Assembly: GCF_050946515.1 (NCBI RefSeq) | Contig: NZ_JBMNUX010000008.1 | Location: 1-64,000 of the forward strand | DNA: 64,000 bases | From: Tractidigestivibacter sp050946515 | GTDB lineage: Bacteria > Actinomycetota > Coriobacteriia > Coriobacteriales > Atopobiaceae | Reading direction: 5' to 3' | Part shown: positions 7,779 to 23,034 of the stretch, piece after piece | Layout of the letters: every line of letters starts with the position of its first letter | Numbering within the stretch: the first letter of the stretch is position 1 | Notes under the pieces: model-generated | Database searches by the model: none | What the model was told of the DNA's origin: nothing | The model's input: the letters and a program-made list of their open reading frames with translations, nothing else | Translations under genes and position numbers: made by a program

Positions 7779-9875
7779 TTAAGAAGCGCTTCCGCCGGCC
7801 TTGGCGACGATCTCGTCGCGGATGGCCTTCGGGACAGGCTCGTACGAATCAAACTGCATGGTGTAGCTTGCACGACCCTGCGTCTGAGAACGGAGGTCGG
7901 TAGCGTAGCCGAACATCTCGCCCAGGGGCACCTTGGCGCGAATGACCTTGGTGTCGCGGCGATCCTCCATGCCCTCGATCTTGCCGCGGCGAGAGGACAG
8001 GTTGCCCATGACGTCGCCCATGTACTGCTCGGGGGTCTCAACCTCAACGGACTCGACAGGCTCGAGGAGCACTGGATCGGACTTCTTAAGGGCGTCCTTG
8101 ATTGCCATGGAACCGGCAATCTTGAAGGCGGCCTCGGAGGAGTCGACCTCGTGGTAGGAGCCATCGACCAAGGTCACCTTGATGTCGACGACAGGGTAGC
8201 CGGCGATGACGCCGCTCTCCAGGGCCTCCTGGATGCCCTTGTCGATCGAGGGGATGTACTCCTTGGGGACCACGCCGCCGACGATAGCGTTGACGAACTC
8301 GTAGCCCTTGCCCTCCTCGTTGGGCTCCATGTCGATGACGGCGTGACCATACTGGCCGCGGCCGCCGGACTGGCGGACGAACTTGCCCTCGGCGTGCTGG
8401 ACGGCATGGCCAGCGGTCTCGCGGTAGGCAACCTGAGGCTTGCCCACGTTGCAGTCGACGTGGAACTCGCGGCGCAGGCGGTCGACGATAATCTCGAGGT
8501 GCAGCTCGCCCATGCCAGCGATGATGGTCTGGCCGGTCTCCTGGTCGGTGTGGACGCGGAAGGTCGGGTCCTCCTCAGCCAGCTTGGCAAGGCCAACGGA
8601 CATCTTCTCCTGCTCGGCCTTGCTCTTGGGCTCGACGGCGACGTCGATGACGGGGTCGGCGAACTTGATGGACTCGAGCACGATGGGGTGGTTCTCGTCG
8701 CAGAGGGTGTCGCCCGTGGAGGTGTTCTTCAGGCCGACGCATGCAACGATGTCGCCAGCAGAGCACTCGTCACGGTCAACACGGTCGTTGGCGTTCATCT
8801 CGAGGATGCGGCCCAGGCGCTCCTTGTTGTCCTTGACGGAGTTGTAGACGTAAGAGCCTGCCTCGGCCTGGCCGGAGTACACGCGGATGTAGGTGAGCTT
8901 GCCGACGTAGGGGTCGGTCATGATCTTGAACGCCAGAGCGGAGAAGGGCTCCTTGGGATCGGCGTGACGGACCTCGGGCTCACCCTTGAGGTTGGTGCCG
9001 TCAATCTCGGGGACGTCGAGCGGGCTGGGCAGGTAGTCGACGACGGCGTCGAGCAGCTCCTGGATGCCCTTGTTCTTGTAGGCAGAGCCCACGAAGACGG
9101 GGTTCAGCTCGTTGGCGATGACGCCCTTGCGGATGGCGGCCTTGAGCATGGGGACAGGGATCTCCTTGTCCTCAAGGATGGCCTCCATGAGCTCGTCGGA
9201 GAAGTTGGAAGCGGCGTCGAGCAGCTCCTCGCGCTTCTCGTTGGCAAGGTCGACGAACTCGTCAGGGATGGCATCCATGGGCTCGGGGTAGATCATGCCC
9301 TTGGCGTCTTCCTTGAAGTCCCACGCGGTCATGGTGACCAGGTCGACAAGGCCCCAGAAGTTGGACTCGGCGCCCATGGGGATCTGCGCGGCCACGGCAG
9401 GAGCGGAGAGGCGCTCCTTCATGGTATCGATGGCGTGGAAGAAATCGGCGCCAACGCGGTCGAACTTGTTGATGAAGGCGATGCGGGGGACGTTGTACTT
9501 GGCAGCCTGGCGCCAGACGGTCTCGGACTGCGGCTGGACGCCAGCGACGGCGTCGAAGACGGCCACAGCGCCATCGAGGACGCGCAGGCAGCGCTCGACC
9601 TCAGCGGTGAAGTCGACGTGACCCGGGGTGTCGATGATCTGGATGACGTGGTCCTTCCAGAAGCACGTGGTGGCAGCGGAAGTGATGGTGACGCCGCGCT
9701 CCTGCTCCTGAACCATCCAGTCCATCGTGGCCGCGCCATCGTGGACCTCGCCGATCTTGTGGGTCTTGCCGGTGTAGTAAAGGATTCGCTCGGTGGTCGT
9801 CGTCTTACCGGCATCGATATGGGCCATGATGCCGATGTTACGAAGGTCTTCGAGCTTGTATTTCATCTTTGCCAT
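7779..9875 (-). CDS. fusA: Translation elongation factor G
   Basis: This 698-residue GTPase drives ribosomal translocation. Visible motifs are G1 AHIDAGKTTTTERIL, G2 region RGVTITSAATT, G3 DTPGHVDF and G4 NKFD near residue 140, followed by the four C-terminal EF-G domains with RRGKIEGMEDR near the end. An SD-like GGGGGAGAG lies just before the ATG at 9,875; a second in-frame ATG three codons later is possible. It lies between rpsG and rpsJ, without tuf, which is elsewhere in the block (26,014-27,219). Confidence 0.98.
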   Translation of the reverse strand: MAKMKYKLEDLRNIGIMAHIDAGKTTTTERILYYTGKTHKIGEVHDGAATMDWMVQEQERGVTITSAATTCFWKDHVIQIIDTPGHVDFTAEVERCLRVLDGAVAVFDAVAGVQPQSETVWRQAAKYNVPRIAFINKFDRVGADFFHAIDTMKERLSAPAVAAQIPMGAESNFWGLVDLVTMTAWDFKEDAKGMIYPEPMDAIPDEFVDLANEKREELLDAASNFSDELMEAILEDKEIPVPMLKAAIRKGVIANELNPVFVGSAYKNKGIQELLDAVVDYLPSPLDVPEIDGTNLKGEPEVRHADPKEPFSALAFKIMTDPYVGKLTYIRVYSGQAEAGSYVYNSVKDNKERLGRILEMNANDRVDRDECSAGDIVACVGLKNTSTGDTLCDENHPIVLESIKFADPVIDVAVEPKSKAEQEKMSVGLAKLAEEDPTFRVHTDQETGQTIIAGMGELHLEIIVDRLRREFHVDCNVGKPQVAYRETAGHAVQHAEGKFVRQSGGRGQYGHAVIDMEPNEEGKGYEFVNAIVGGVVPKEYIPSIDKGIQEALESGVIAGYPVVDIKVTLVDGSYHEVDSSEAAFKIAGSMAIKDALKKSDPVLLEPVESVEVETPEQYMGDVMGNLSSRRGKIEGMEDRRDTKVIRAKVPLGEMFGYATDLRSQTQGRASYTMQFDSYEPVPKAIRDEIVAKAGGSAS

Positions 9876-9893
9876 GTAATGCTCTCCCCCGAA

Positions 9894-10364
9894 TTAGAAG
9901 CGGTAATGAGAGAATGCGCGGTTAGCCTCTGCCATCTTGAAGAGGTCCTCGCGACGCTTAACGGAAGCGCCAACGCCATTGGAGGCGTCGATGATCTCAT
10001 TGGCGAGGCGCTCTGCCATGGTCTTCTCCTTGCGAGCACGCGAGAAGTTGACAAGCCAGCGGATTGCCAGCGTGGTTGCACGGCGGGAGTTGACCTCCAT
10101 AGGGACCTGGTAGGTAGCACCACCGACACGGCGAGGCTTGACCTCGAGGGTCGGGCGGATGTTGTCCATTGCCTTCTTGAAGACAGCCAGCGGATCCTCG
10201 CCGGTCTTCTCCTTGACGATGTCAAAGGCGCTATAGACGATGCGCTCAGCGGTGGAACGCTTGCCATCAAGGAGGACCTTGTTGATGAGCTGGGTCACGA
10301 GACGGTTGTTGTAGACGGCGTCAGGCTGAACCTCACGACGCACTGCTGCTGCACGACGCGGCAT
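9894..10364 (-). CDS. rpsG: 30S ribosomal protein S7
   Basis: This 156-residue protein is S7, the organiser of the 30S head and the usual autogenous regulator of the str operon. MPRRAAAVRREVQPDAVYNN, LVTQLINKVLLDGKRSTAERI and RRVGGATYQVPMEV are clear signatures. It lies 42 bp downstream of rpsL, the interval in which S7 binds its own mRNA in Escherichia coli; no such structure was checked here. Confidence 0.98.
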   Translation of the reverse strand: MPRRAAAVRREVQPDAVYNNRLVTQLINKVLLDGKRSTAERIVYSAFDIVKEKTGEDPLAVFKKAMDNIRPTLEVKPRRVGGATYQVPMEVNSRRATTLAIRWLVNFSRARKEKTMAERLANEIIDASNGVGASVKRREDLFKMAEANRAFSHYRF

Positions 10365-10406
10365 GTTGTATCTCCTCAGAAATCGGTCTTTTGATGCAGG
10401 TTTGGC

Positions 10407-10778
10407 TTACTTGCCGCGCTTGGCGCCGTAGCGAGAACGGGCCTTCTTGCGGTTCTGGACTGCGGCGCAGTCGTAAGCACCACGGATGATCTTGTAACGA
10501 ACGCCAGGCAGGTCACGGACACGACCGCCACGGATCAGCACGATGGAGTGCTCCTGGAGGTTGTGACCCTCGCCCGGGATGTACGCAGTGACCTCGATGC
10601 CGTTGACAAGACGGACACGGGCGACCTTACGAAGGGCAGAGTTAGGCTTCTTGGGGGTGGTGGTGAAGACACGGGTGCAGACACCGCGCTTCTGGGGGTT
10701 GTGCTGGAGGGCGGCGTTCTTGGACTTAGCCTTGGCGCTCACGCGACCGTGACGGACAAGCTGGTTGATGGTAGGCAA
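10407..10778 (-). CDS. rpsL: 30S ribosomal protein S12, Arg at position 88
   Basis: This 123-residue protein is S12, part of the decoding centre. MPTINQLVRHGR, the TTPKKPNSALRKVARVRL loop and GHNLQEHSIVLIRGGRVRDL are the conserved blocks. Lys43 is retained, but residue 88 is Arg (GGRVRDLPG), where Escherichia coli and Mycobacterium tuberculosis have Lys. Substitution K88R is an established streptomycin-resistance mutation, so the wild-type ribosome here may be intrinsically less sensitive. The gene is first in the str operon and has a strong promoter at 10,868-10,896. Confidence 0.97.
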   Translation of the reverse strand: MPTINQLVRHGRVSAKAKSKNAALQHNPQKRGVCTRVFTTTPKKPNSALRKVARVRLVNGIEVTAYIPGEGHNLQEHSIVLIRGGRVRDLPGVRYKIIRGAYDCAAVQNRKKARSRYGAKRGK

Positions 10779-10867
10779 AGTTCTTCTCCTTCATACCTAT
10801 CTACGTGCAATTTCGCCTAATATGAAGGGCAACGCAGCACCGCTGCCCTGGATTGGCGCGAGATGAA

Positions 10868-10896
10868 ACATTACGCGCGATAACCGCAGATGTCAA
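10868..10896 (-). promoter_or_regulatory. str operon (rpsL) promoter
   Basis: On the minus strand TTGACA (10,891-10,896) is separated by 17 bp from TAATGT (10,868-10,873), a near-consensus sigma-70-type promoter. It lies about 90 bp upstream of rpsL. A shared 20-bp motif ends 4 bp before the -35 box. Confidence 0.85.
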
Positions 10897-10900
10897 AACG

Positions 10901-10920
10901 CCACGGTGCCGGGCGTATCC
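10901..10920 (-). promoter_or_regulatory. GGATACGC motif, copy 3 (upstream of rpsL promoter)
   Basis: The minus-strand site begins GGATACGCCCGG and ends ACCGTGG. It lies just upstream of the rpsL -35 box, where an activator or UP-type element would bind. It differs from the copy in the rplW-rplB spacer at 2 of 20 positions. The binding factor is unknown. Confidence 0.55.
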
Positions 10921-11083
10921 TTCCTACACGTACCTTTCACAGAGGATAGAGCTTTCGCTTTCTGCACGGTTGCTGGGCAGGCGGCTATCTGACGGGCGGT
11001 CGTTCGGGCGCGAAGCCGTTCGGGCACCGCTAGGATTTTCACCTTCCCCACAACACAGACCGCTCAGGCCTTGCCTGCTCGCC

Positions 11084-11230
11084 TGCCAGGTTGTGCGACT
11101 TTTGCGGCATCAGAACTCGCGCAAGTTGGCAGGCCGGGCATCAGAGGTCGCACAAAGTGGCAACTGCGGCATCAGAAGTCGCACAACTTGGCAGCGCCGA
11201 GCATCAGAGGTCGCAGAATCTGGCAGTGCG
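11084..11230 (+). repeat. Family A repeat array 2 with hairpin head
   Basis: The array begins with a 48-nt head: arms 11,084-11,101 and 11,114-11,131 around the 12-nt loop TTGCGGCATCAG, with a few mismatches or wobbles in the stem. Three more head-to-tail units follow (CATCAG starts near 11,140, 11,172 and 11,202). It lies between the str operon promoter and the family B motifs. Open frames through it have no start signals and change frame with the repeats, so no protein is called. Confidence 0.88.
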
Positions 11231-11240
11231 CGCGACGTCC

Positions 11241-11375
11241 CCCGTTGTGTGGGACTGCAAAATAGCGCTCACTTCCATTGTGCGGGGGCTGCGTGAGTTT
11301 TTGCTGCTCGCAAGCAGCATCGTGCGGGACTGCACAGATTACCATATGGACCGCCTCCATCGTGTAGGACCGCTC
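11241..11375 (+). repeat. Family B motifs, forward set
   Basis: Four copies of a GTTGTGTGGGAC-like motif start at about 11,244, 11,277, 11,319 and 11,359, all in the same orientation, with spacings of 33, 42 and 40 bp. Variants include CATTGTGCGGG and CATCGTGTAGG. The 80 bases after them (11,376-11,456) show no gene or repeat I can name. Confidence 0.75.
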
Positions 11376-11456
11376 TAAATGGCATTGCGTATGTGCCATT
11401 TTTCTACCTGCGAATTTGTAAAGGTCTTCTCGTCGAGAGCCCATCTTGAGGGCGAG

Positions 11457-11636
11457 AAGCCCCACACAATGAGACCAGCAGCCATGACCTTTCTCGGCGA
11501 CCCACACGATGAATGCCAGGCCCAAGAGAAGCACCAGGTAGGAGCTCTGGCGGAAAAGTGCGCTCCACACAATGCGAGGGACTACTTTATCGGCATCCCC
11601 ACACGATGTCTCTCTTCGGCAGCCCCACACGATGTC
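11457..11636 (-). repeat. Family B motifs, inverted set
   Basis: Five copies of the same short motif in the opposite orientation (CCCACACAATG and CCCACACGATG on the plus strand) lie at about 11,460, 11,501, 11,573, 11,598 and 11,623. The last two carry the same following bases (TGTCTCT). With the set at 11,241-11,375 they form a convergent arrangement across a central segment of about 80 bp. Confidence 0.75.
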
Positions 11637-11640
11637 TCTT

Positions 11641-11915
11641 TGCCAACTTGCGCGACTTTTGCGGCATCAGAAGTCGCGCAAGTTGGCAGGTCGAGCATCA
11701 GAGGTCGCATAACTAGGCAAAACGGGCATCAGAAGTCGCAAAACCTGGCATGGCCCAGCATCAGAAGTCGCGCAACCTGGCAGCCCCAATGTGCGGGCAT
11801 CAGAACTCGCGCAACCTGGCAGCCCCCCAATGTGCGGGCATCAGAACTCGCAAAACTTGGTAGGCTGGTTGCAGCGGTCCGTTGTGCGGGCATCAGAAGT
11901 CGTGCAAGTTGGCAG
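11641..11915 (+). repeat. Family A repeat array 3 with perfect hairpin head
   Basis: The head is a perfect 18-bp stem (11,641-11,658 with 11,671-11,688) around the loop TTGCGGCATCAG. Units then begin at about 11,665, 11,696, 11,727, 11,759, 11,798, 11,839 and 11,891, so the period grows from 31 to 52 bp. The extra length is a CAATGTGCGGG or GTTGTGCGGG insert resembling family B. The arms differ from array 1 at two adjacent positions (AC against GG) with matching changes in the other arm, so pairing is preserved. The array ends about 30 bp before the ArsR gene stop. Confidence 0.92.
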
Positions 11916-11943
11916 AGACAACATGGCGGGGCGGTTTGCGGGC

Positions 11944-12294
11944 TTATTCCTCGGCAGTTTCGGGGTGAGCGTTCTCGGAAGCGTGCACGAGACCAACTGA
12001 GATCAGCGTGGTCACATGTTCGTCGGCGAGAGAGTAAATCACGCGCTGGCCCTCGCGGCGCGCGGTCACAAGGCCGCGATCTCTGAGCAGCCTAAGCTGG
12101 TGCGAAATGGCAGACTGGGACACTGAGCAGTATTCCTGCAGCTCCGAGACGCCCTTATCGCCGAGCGAAAGTGCCCCCAAAATCTGGAATCGCGTGAGGT
12201 CCGAAAGGGCATCGAATATCTGCGTGGCGTCGTACACCACGTCGTCGTTGCTGAGGTATTGGGTCAAGATCTTCTTGCTACAGCTGTCATTCAT
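11944..12294 (-). CDS. ArsR/SmtB-family metal-sensing repressor
   Basis: This 116-residue winged-helix protein has the ArsR core (DLTRFQILGALS, SVSQSAISHQLRLLRDRGLV, REGQRVIYSL). The last helix carries Asp91, His93, His104 and Glu107, the exact D-x-H-x10-H-x2-E spacing of the zinc-binding alpha5 site in SmtB. Zinc or cobalt sensing is therefore likely, from established knowledge of that family. No metal transporter lies next to it: upstream is rpoC and downstream are the repeat arrays. Autoregulation or a distant target must be assumed. A TATAAT box lies 33 bp before the start. Confidence 0.88.
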   Translation of the reverse strand: MNDSCSKKILTQYLSNDDVVYDATQIFDALSDLTRFQILGALSLGDKGVSELQEYCSVSQSAISHQLRLLRDRGLVTARREGQRVIYSLADEHVTTLISVGLVHASENAHPETAEE

Positions 12295-12326
12295 GTGCGC
12301 TCCACCCGTTGTCTGACTAGAAAAAA

Positions 12327-12353
12327 ATTATACCTGCCGGCGGTTCGAGCACA
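12327..12353 (-). promoter_or_regulatory. Promoter of the ArsR gene
   Basis: A perfect TATAAT (12,327-12,332, minus strand) has a weak TTGTGC-like -35 16 bp upstream. The promoter overlaps the U-run of the rpoC terminator, so the ArsR gene starts immediately where rpoBC transcription ends. Confidence 0.65.
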
Positions 12354-12389
12354 AAAAACAGCCCCCCACCGCAAATGGGTGGGAGGCTG
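12353..12389 (-). terminator. rpoBC intrinsic terminator
   Basis: After rpoC the minus strand forms a 12-bp stem (CAGCCTCCCACC with GGTGGGGGGCTG, one G-U pair) around a seven-base loop, followed by six T. This is a textbook Rho-independent terminator. Confidence 0.92.
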
Positions 12390-12454
12390 AACAAAAACTT
12401 GCGGGTTGGACACGAGCTCGCTCGGCGCATAGCGCACGCCAAGACGAACAAGCT

Positions 12455-16906
<4,452 letters not shown>

Positions 16907-16911
16907 AGTCG

Positions 16912-20448
<3,537 letters not shown>

Positions 20449-20498
20449 CGTGCTTTTCCTCCTTAGCGGGTGGAAGGCGGCTTTTGTCGCAAACTAGT

Positions 20499-20527
20499 AA
20501 TTTAGACAAGGCGTTTCTTTGCGTCAA
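20499..20527 (-). promoter_or_regulatory. rpoBC promoter
   Basis: On the minus strand TTGACG (20,522-20,527) lies 17 bp from TAAATT (20,499-20,504), about 50 bp upstream of the rpoB start. This gives rpoBC a start independent of rplJL, from which it is separated by the inserted hydrolase gene. Confidence 0.75.
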
Positions 20528-20632
20528 TAAAAAGCCTTGACTTTTAGGGTGAAAGCCGGTAGAGTTCGTTTTTCTCCACAAAATCGGCGGAATTATTTTT
20601 CCTATTTCAAAATTCTCTACAAAATCAGCATA

Positions 20633-20676
20633 TTCCCTCTGAAATGGCGCGTCTCGCCATCAGAAGGGAATTTTTT
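20633..20676 (+). terminator. Plus-strand hairpin with T-run facing away from rpoB
   Basis: On the plus strand a long bulged stem (TTCCCT, CTGA and TGGCG pairing with CGCCA, TCAG and AGGGAA) is followed by six T. It has terminator geometry for plus-strand transcription, although no plus-strand gene lies upstream. It would stop antisense transcripts from entering the hydrolase region. The remainder of the rpoB upstream region, which is AT-rich, holds nothing else I can name. Confidence 0.55.
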
Positions 20677-20728
20677 CTCGGTGCTTTGCGCCTGAAAAAT
20701 GGTCACTCATCGCTTTCGATAGAGAAAA

Positions 20729-20766
20729 AGCCCCACGGCCGCATCGCTGCAGGTCATGGGGCCCAG
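20729..20766 (-). terminator. Terminator after the hydrolase gene
   Basis: On the minus strand GGCCCCATG pairs with CGTGGGGC and is followed by TTTTTC, just after the hydrolase stop codon. It isolates the hydrolase from rpoB. Confidence 0.85.
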
Positions 20767-20773
20767 GTCGAGC

Positions 20774-21601
20774 TTAGCGAACCTGCGGAGCGCGAGCGTT
20801 CAGCCAGGCGAGAGCGTCGGCAATCACGGCGTCCTTGTCGTACTCGTTGAATATCTCGTGCATCAGGCCGGAGTAGATGCGCAGGCTCTTGTCCTTCGAC
20901 GCGATGGTGTCAAAGAGCTCAAGGCTGTCCTTTGGTGAGACAAGCCCGTCTGCTCCACCATGCAGAATGAGAACGGGGTCGACGAATAGCTGCGGGTTCT
21001 CGCGCATGAAAACATGACCGTTGTGCAACGCGCGGAAGAGCCCGACCGACATCTGCTTCATGACAAGCGGGTCTGCCATATAGCGCTCCCCCACCGACGG
21101 ATCCGAGCAGACGCCATCGCCCAGCTGGTTGGGAACGTAGTCCAGATCATCCATGTCCTTGCACTGCTCAATCACGTTCTGGCCGAGCTTGCCGTTGTCG
21201 CGCGTCCAGGCGCCTGAGAGCACATATCCTGCCACCTTCTTGGGATGCAGGTGGCCATAGAGAGCTGCGCCGTAGCCTCCCATGCTATGCCCGAGCATGA
21301 AAACGGGGATATCGGGGTTCTCGGAAAGCGCGCGATCGACGACGACGTCGGTGTCCTTGGCAATCTCGTCGTATGCGCTGTAGTAGACCTTTGTGCCTTC
21401 GCTCTTGCCATGCCCCCTGTGGTCAAAGCGATAGACCGAGTAGCCCTGTGCGTTCAGGCGCATCGTCAGATAGTCATAGCGACCCTGGTGTTCGCAAAGC
21501 CCGTGGACAATCACAACGGCAGCACGGGGCTTGGCAACCGCATCGGTCTTTCCATAGAGGTTGATGCCATCAAACGTTTGGAACGTGTACTCCTCAGCCA
21601 T
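20774..21601 (-). CDS. Alpha/beta hydrolase (monoacylglycerol-lipase-like, S33)
   Basis: This 275-residue protein has the serine-hydrolase nucleophile elbow GHSMGG (Ser106), a likely acid residue Asp218 (HGGADGLVSP) and His248 (GLMHEIFNEYDKD), plus the HGLCEHQGRY oxyanion-hole segment. These match the monoacylglycerol lipase/lysophospholipase group. The open frame extends 49 codons upstream, but that part overlaps the rplL terminator region and the ATG at 21,601 has an SD-like AAAGGGG upstream. No signal peptide is seen, so it is cytoplasmic. It is inserted between rplL and rpoB, which are neighbours in most bacteria. Confidence 0.88.
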   Translation of the reverse strand: MAEEYTFQTFDGINLYGKTDAVAKPRAAVVIVHGLCEHQGRYDYLTMRLNAQGYSVYRFDHRGHGKSEGTKVYYSAYDEIAKDTDVVVDRALSENPDIPVFMLGHSMGGYGAALYGHLHPKKVAGYVLSGAWTRDNGKLGQNVIEQCKDMDDLDYVPNQLGDGVCSDPSVGERYMADPLVMKQMSVGLFRALHNGHVFMRENPQLFVDPVLILHGGADGLVSPKDSLELFDTIASKDKSLRIYSGLMHEIFNEYDKDAVIADALAWLNARAPQVR

Positions 21602-21780
21602 CTGAGACCCCTTTCGAGAGGCGCCGGAAGCTCCGGCAAGAAGCCGCTGCGCATGCAGCCAGACATCTCTTGTATACCGCGCAGGCGGCGCTTTGCCGCC
21701 ATTTGCTACGCAGATGGATGAAGCGCCCTCGCAAGCGTACGGATGCACAGAGCTCGAATCTGGAAGACCAAGCTGCGCGC

Positions 21781-21812
21781 AAAAAAGGGCCGGACCCGAA
21801 AGCCCGACCCTT
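21781..21812 (-). terminator. rplJL terminator
   Basis: After rplL the minus strand folds AAGGGTCGG against CCGGCCCTT with a ten-base loop and continues with six T. It ends the rplJ-rplL transcript. Confidence 0.88.
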
Positions 21813-21838
21813 CAGAAGTGCAGCCGAAATGCCTGAAG

Positions 21839-22219
21839 TTACTTCAGGGTGACGGTGGCGCCAGCCTCCTCGAGCTTGGCCTTGGCAGCCTCGGCGTCCT
21901 CCTTCTTGGCACCCTCGAGGATAGCCTTAGGAGCGCTCTCGACGAGGTCCTTGGCCTCCTTGAGGCCCAGGTTGGTCATCGTGCGGACAACCTTGATGAC
22001 GGCAATCTTGTTGGCGCCGAAGGACTCGAGGACGACGTCGAAGTTCGTCTTCTCCTCCTCAGCGGGGGCCTCTGCGCCAGCTGCAGGAGCAGCGGCGACG
22101 GCGACGGGTGCAGCGGCGGAAACGCCAAAGACGTCCTCCAGCTCGTGAACGAGGTCAGCGAGCTCGAGTGCGGGCATCTCCTTGAGGGCCTCAACGATCT
22201 CTTCCTTGGTAACGGCCAT
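21839..22219 (-). CDS. rplL: 50S ribosomal protein L7/L12
   Basis: This 126-residue stalk protein recruits translational GTPases. The start MAVTKEEIVEALKEMPALELADLV is chosen over an 11-codon extension because the latter is basic and unlike the family. An alanine-rich hinge (AAAPVAVAAAPAAGAEAPAEEEKT) joins the N-terminal dimerisation domain to the C-terminal factor-binding domain (KIAVIKVVRTMTNLGLKEAK). Confidence 0.97.
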   Translation of the reverse strand: MAVTKEEIVEALKEMPALELADLVHELEDVFGVSAAAPVAVAAAPAAGAEAPAEEEKTNFDVVLESFGANKIAVIKVVRTMTNLGLKEAKDLVESAPKAILEGAKKEDAEAAKAKLEEAGATVTLK

Positions 22220-22292
22220 TTCAATTCTCCTTTTAGGTCGGGGCACGCGCACGCGCCCTTATGAGTTTCTAACGATGCGAAACGCGGACGCG

Positions 22293-22814
22293 TTACGCTG
22301 CTTCCTTCTGGTCCTTGAGCGCGGAAAGCGCGGTGACCAGACCCCTTGCGGGACCAGCGCACACCTGTGCGATGCCGGAAAGCGGGCTTGCCATGACGAA
22401 CACGAGCTGAGCGATGAGCTGATCGCGAGACGGAAGGTCTGCGTAGGCCTTGGCGGTATCGGCGTCGATGGCCTTGCCCTCGACGATGCCGCCGAGAACC
22501 TCCATCTTGTTGAGCTTCTTAGACTCGTCCTTCAAGACCTTAGCGGCCTCGACGGGGTCCTTGTCATAGAACACGTAGGCGCAGGTGCCTGAGAGCATGT
22601 CGTCAATGTTGGGCATGTCGGCGTTCTTGAGCGCGATCTTGACGATGTTGTTCTTGTACACCTTCATCTGGGCACCAGCATCGCGAAGCGCGCGGCGAAC
22701 CTCCTGGGCTTCCTTGACGGACAGGCCGCGGTAGTCGACGACAAAAAGGCCCTGAGCCTGGTCGAGTGAAGCGTTGACCTTCTCGAGCATGTCGATCTTG
22801 GACTGTGCGGGCAT
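22293..22814 (-). CDS. rplJ: 50S ribosomal protein L10
   Basis: This 173-residue protein is L10, which anchors L7/L12 dimers to the 50S stalk base and represses its own mRNA. DQAQGLFVVDYRGLSVKEAQ and the C-terminal L12-binding helix (ARGLVTALSALKDQKE) are recognisable. It follows an L10 leader structure and has its own promoter at 23,035-23,062. Confidence 0.97.
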   Translation of the reverse strand: MPAQSKIDMLEKVNASLDQAQGLFVVDYRGLSVKEAQEVRRALRDAGAQMKVYKNNIVKIALKNADMPNIDDMLSGTCAYVFYDKDPVEAAKVLKDESKKLNKMEVLGGIVEGKAIDADTAKAYADLPSRDQLIAQLVFVMASPLSGIAQVCAGPARGLVTALSALKDQKEAA

Positions 22815-23034
22815 TGTTACACCTCCTTCATGCTATGGTCGGGCACGAACGCCACGCGGGCGGACCCTTGCATAGCAAAGGCCCCGTCCGGCAAGCCAGG
22901 CGGGGCCTCAAGGCGACAAGCTCTGAGTACCACCTCGGCAGGCGGGAAAGCATCCCCTTAGGCTCTTGCGAGCACCGGCTGTCTCTGGCAGCGAACGTGC
23001 AATCTATGCTGGACCTGAAGTCCAGCAATTGACT
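22815..23034 (-). ncRNA. L10 (rplJ) leader RNA with attenuator-like hairpins
   Basis: The minus-strand leader of about 220 nt contains the L10-leader core: GCCAGAGACAGCCGG near 22,980-22,994 and CCTGCCGAGGTGG near 22,930-22,943, matching the kink-turn and terminal elements bound by L10(L12)4. Upstream is a perfect hairpin at 23,008-23,028. Downstream is a GC-rich hairpin (22,878-22,908, GGCCCCG/CGGGGCC) followed by TTTGC that could act as an attenuator. The class is assigned by motif recall only. Confidence 0.75.

Noticed and set aside
8151..10394. Long plus-strand frame of 747 codons opposite fusA and rpsG
   Set aside because: It is an antisense shadow caused by high GC third positions; the minus strand encodes clear EF-G and S7.
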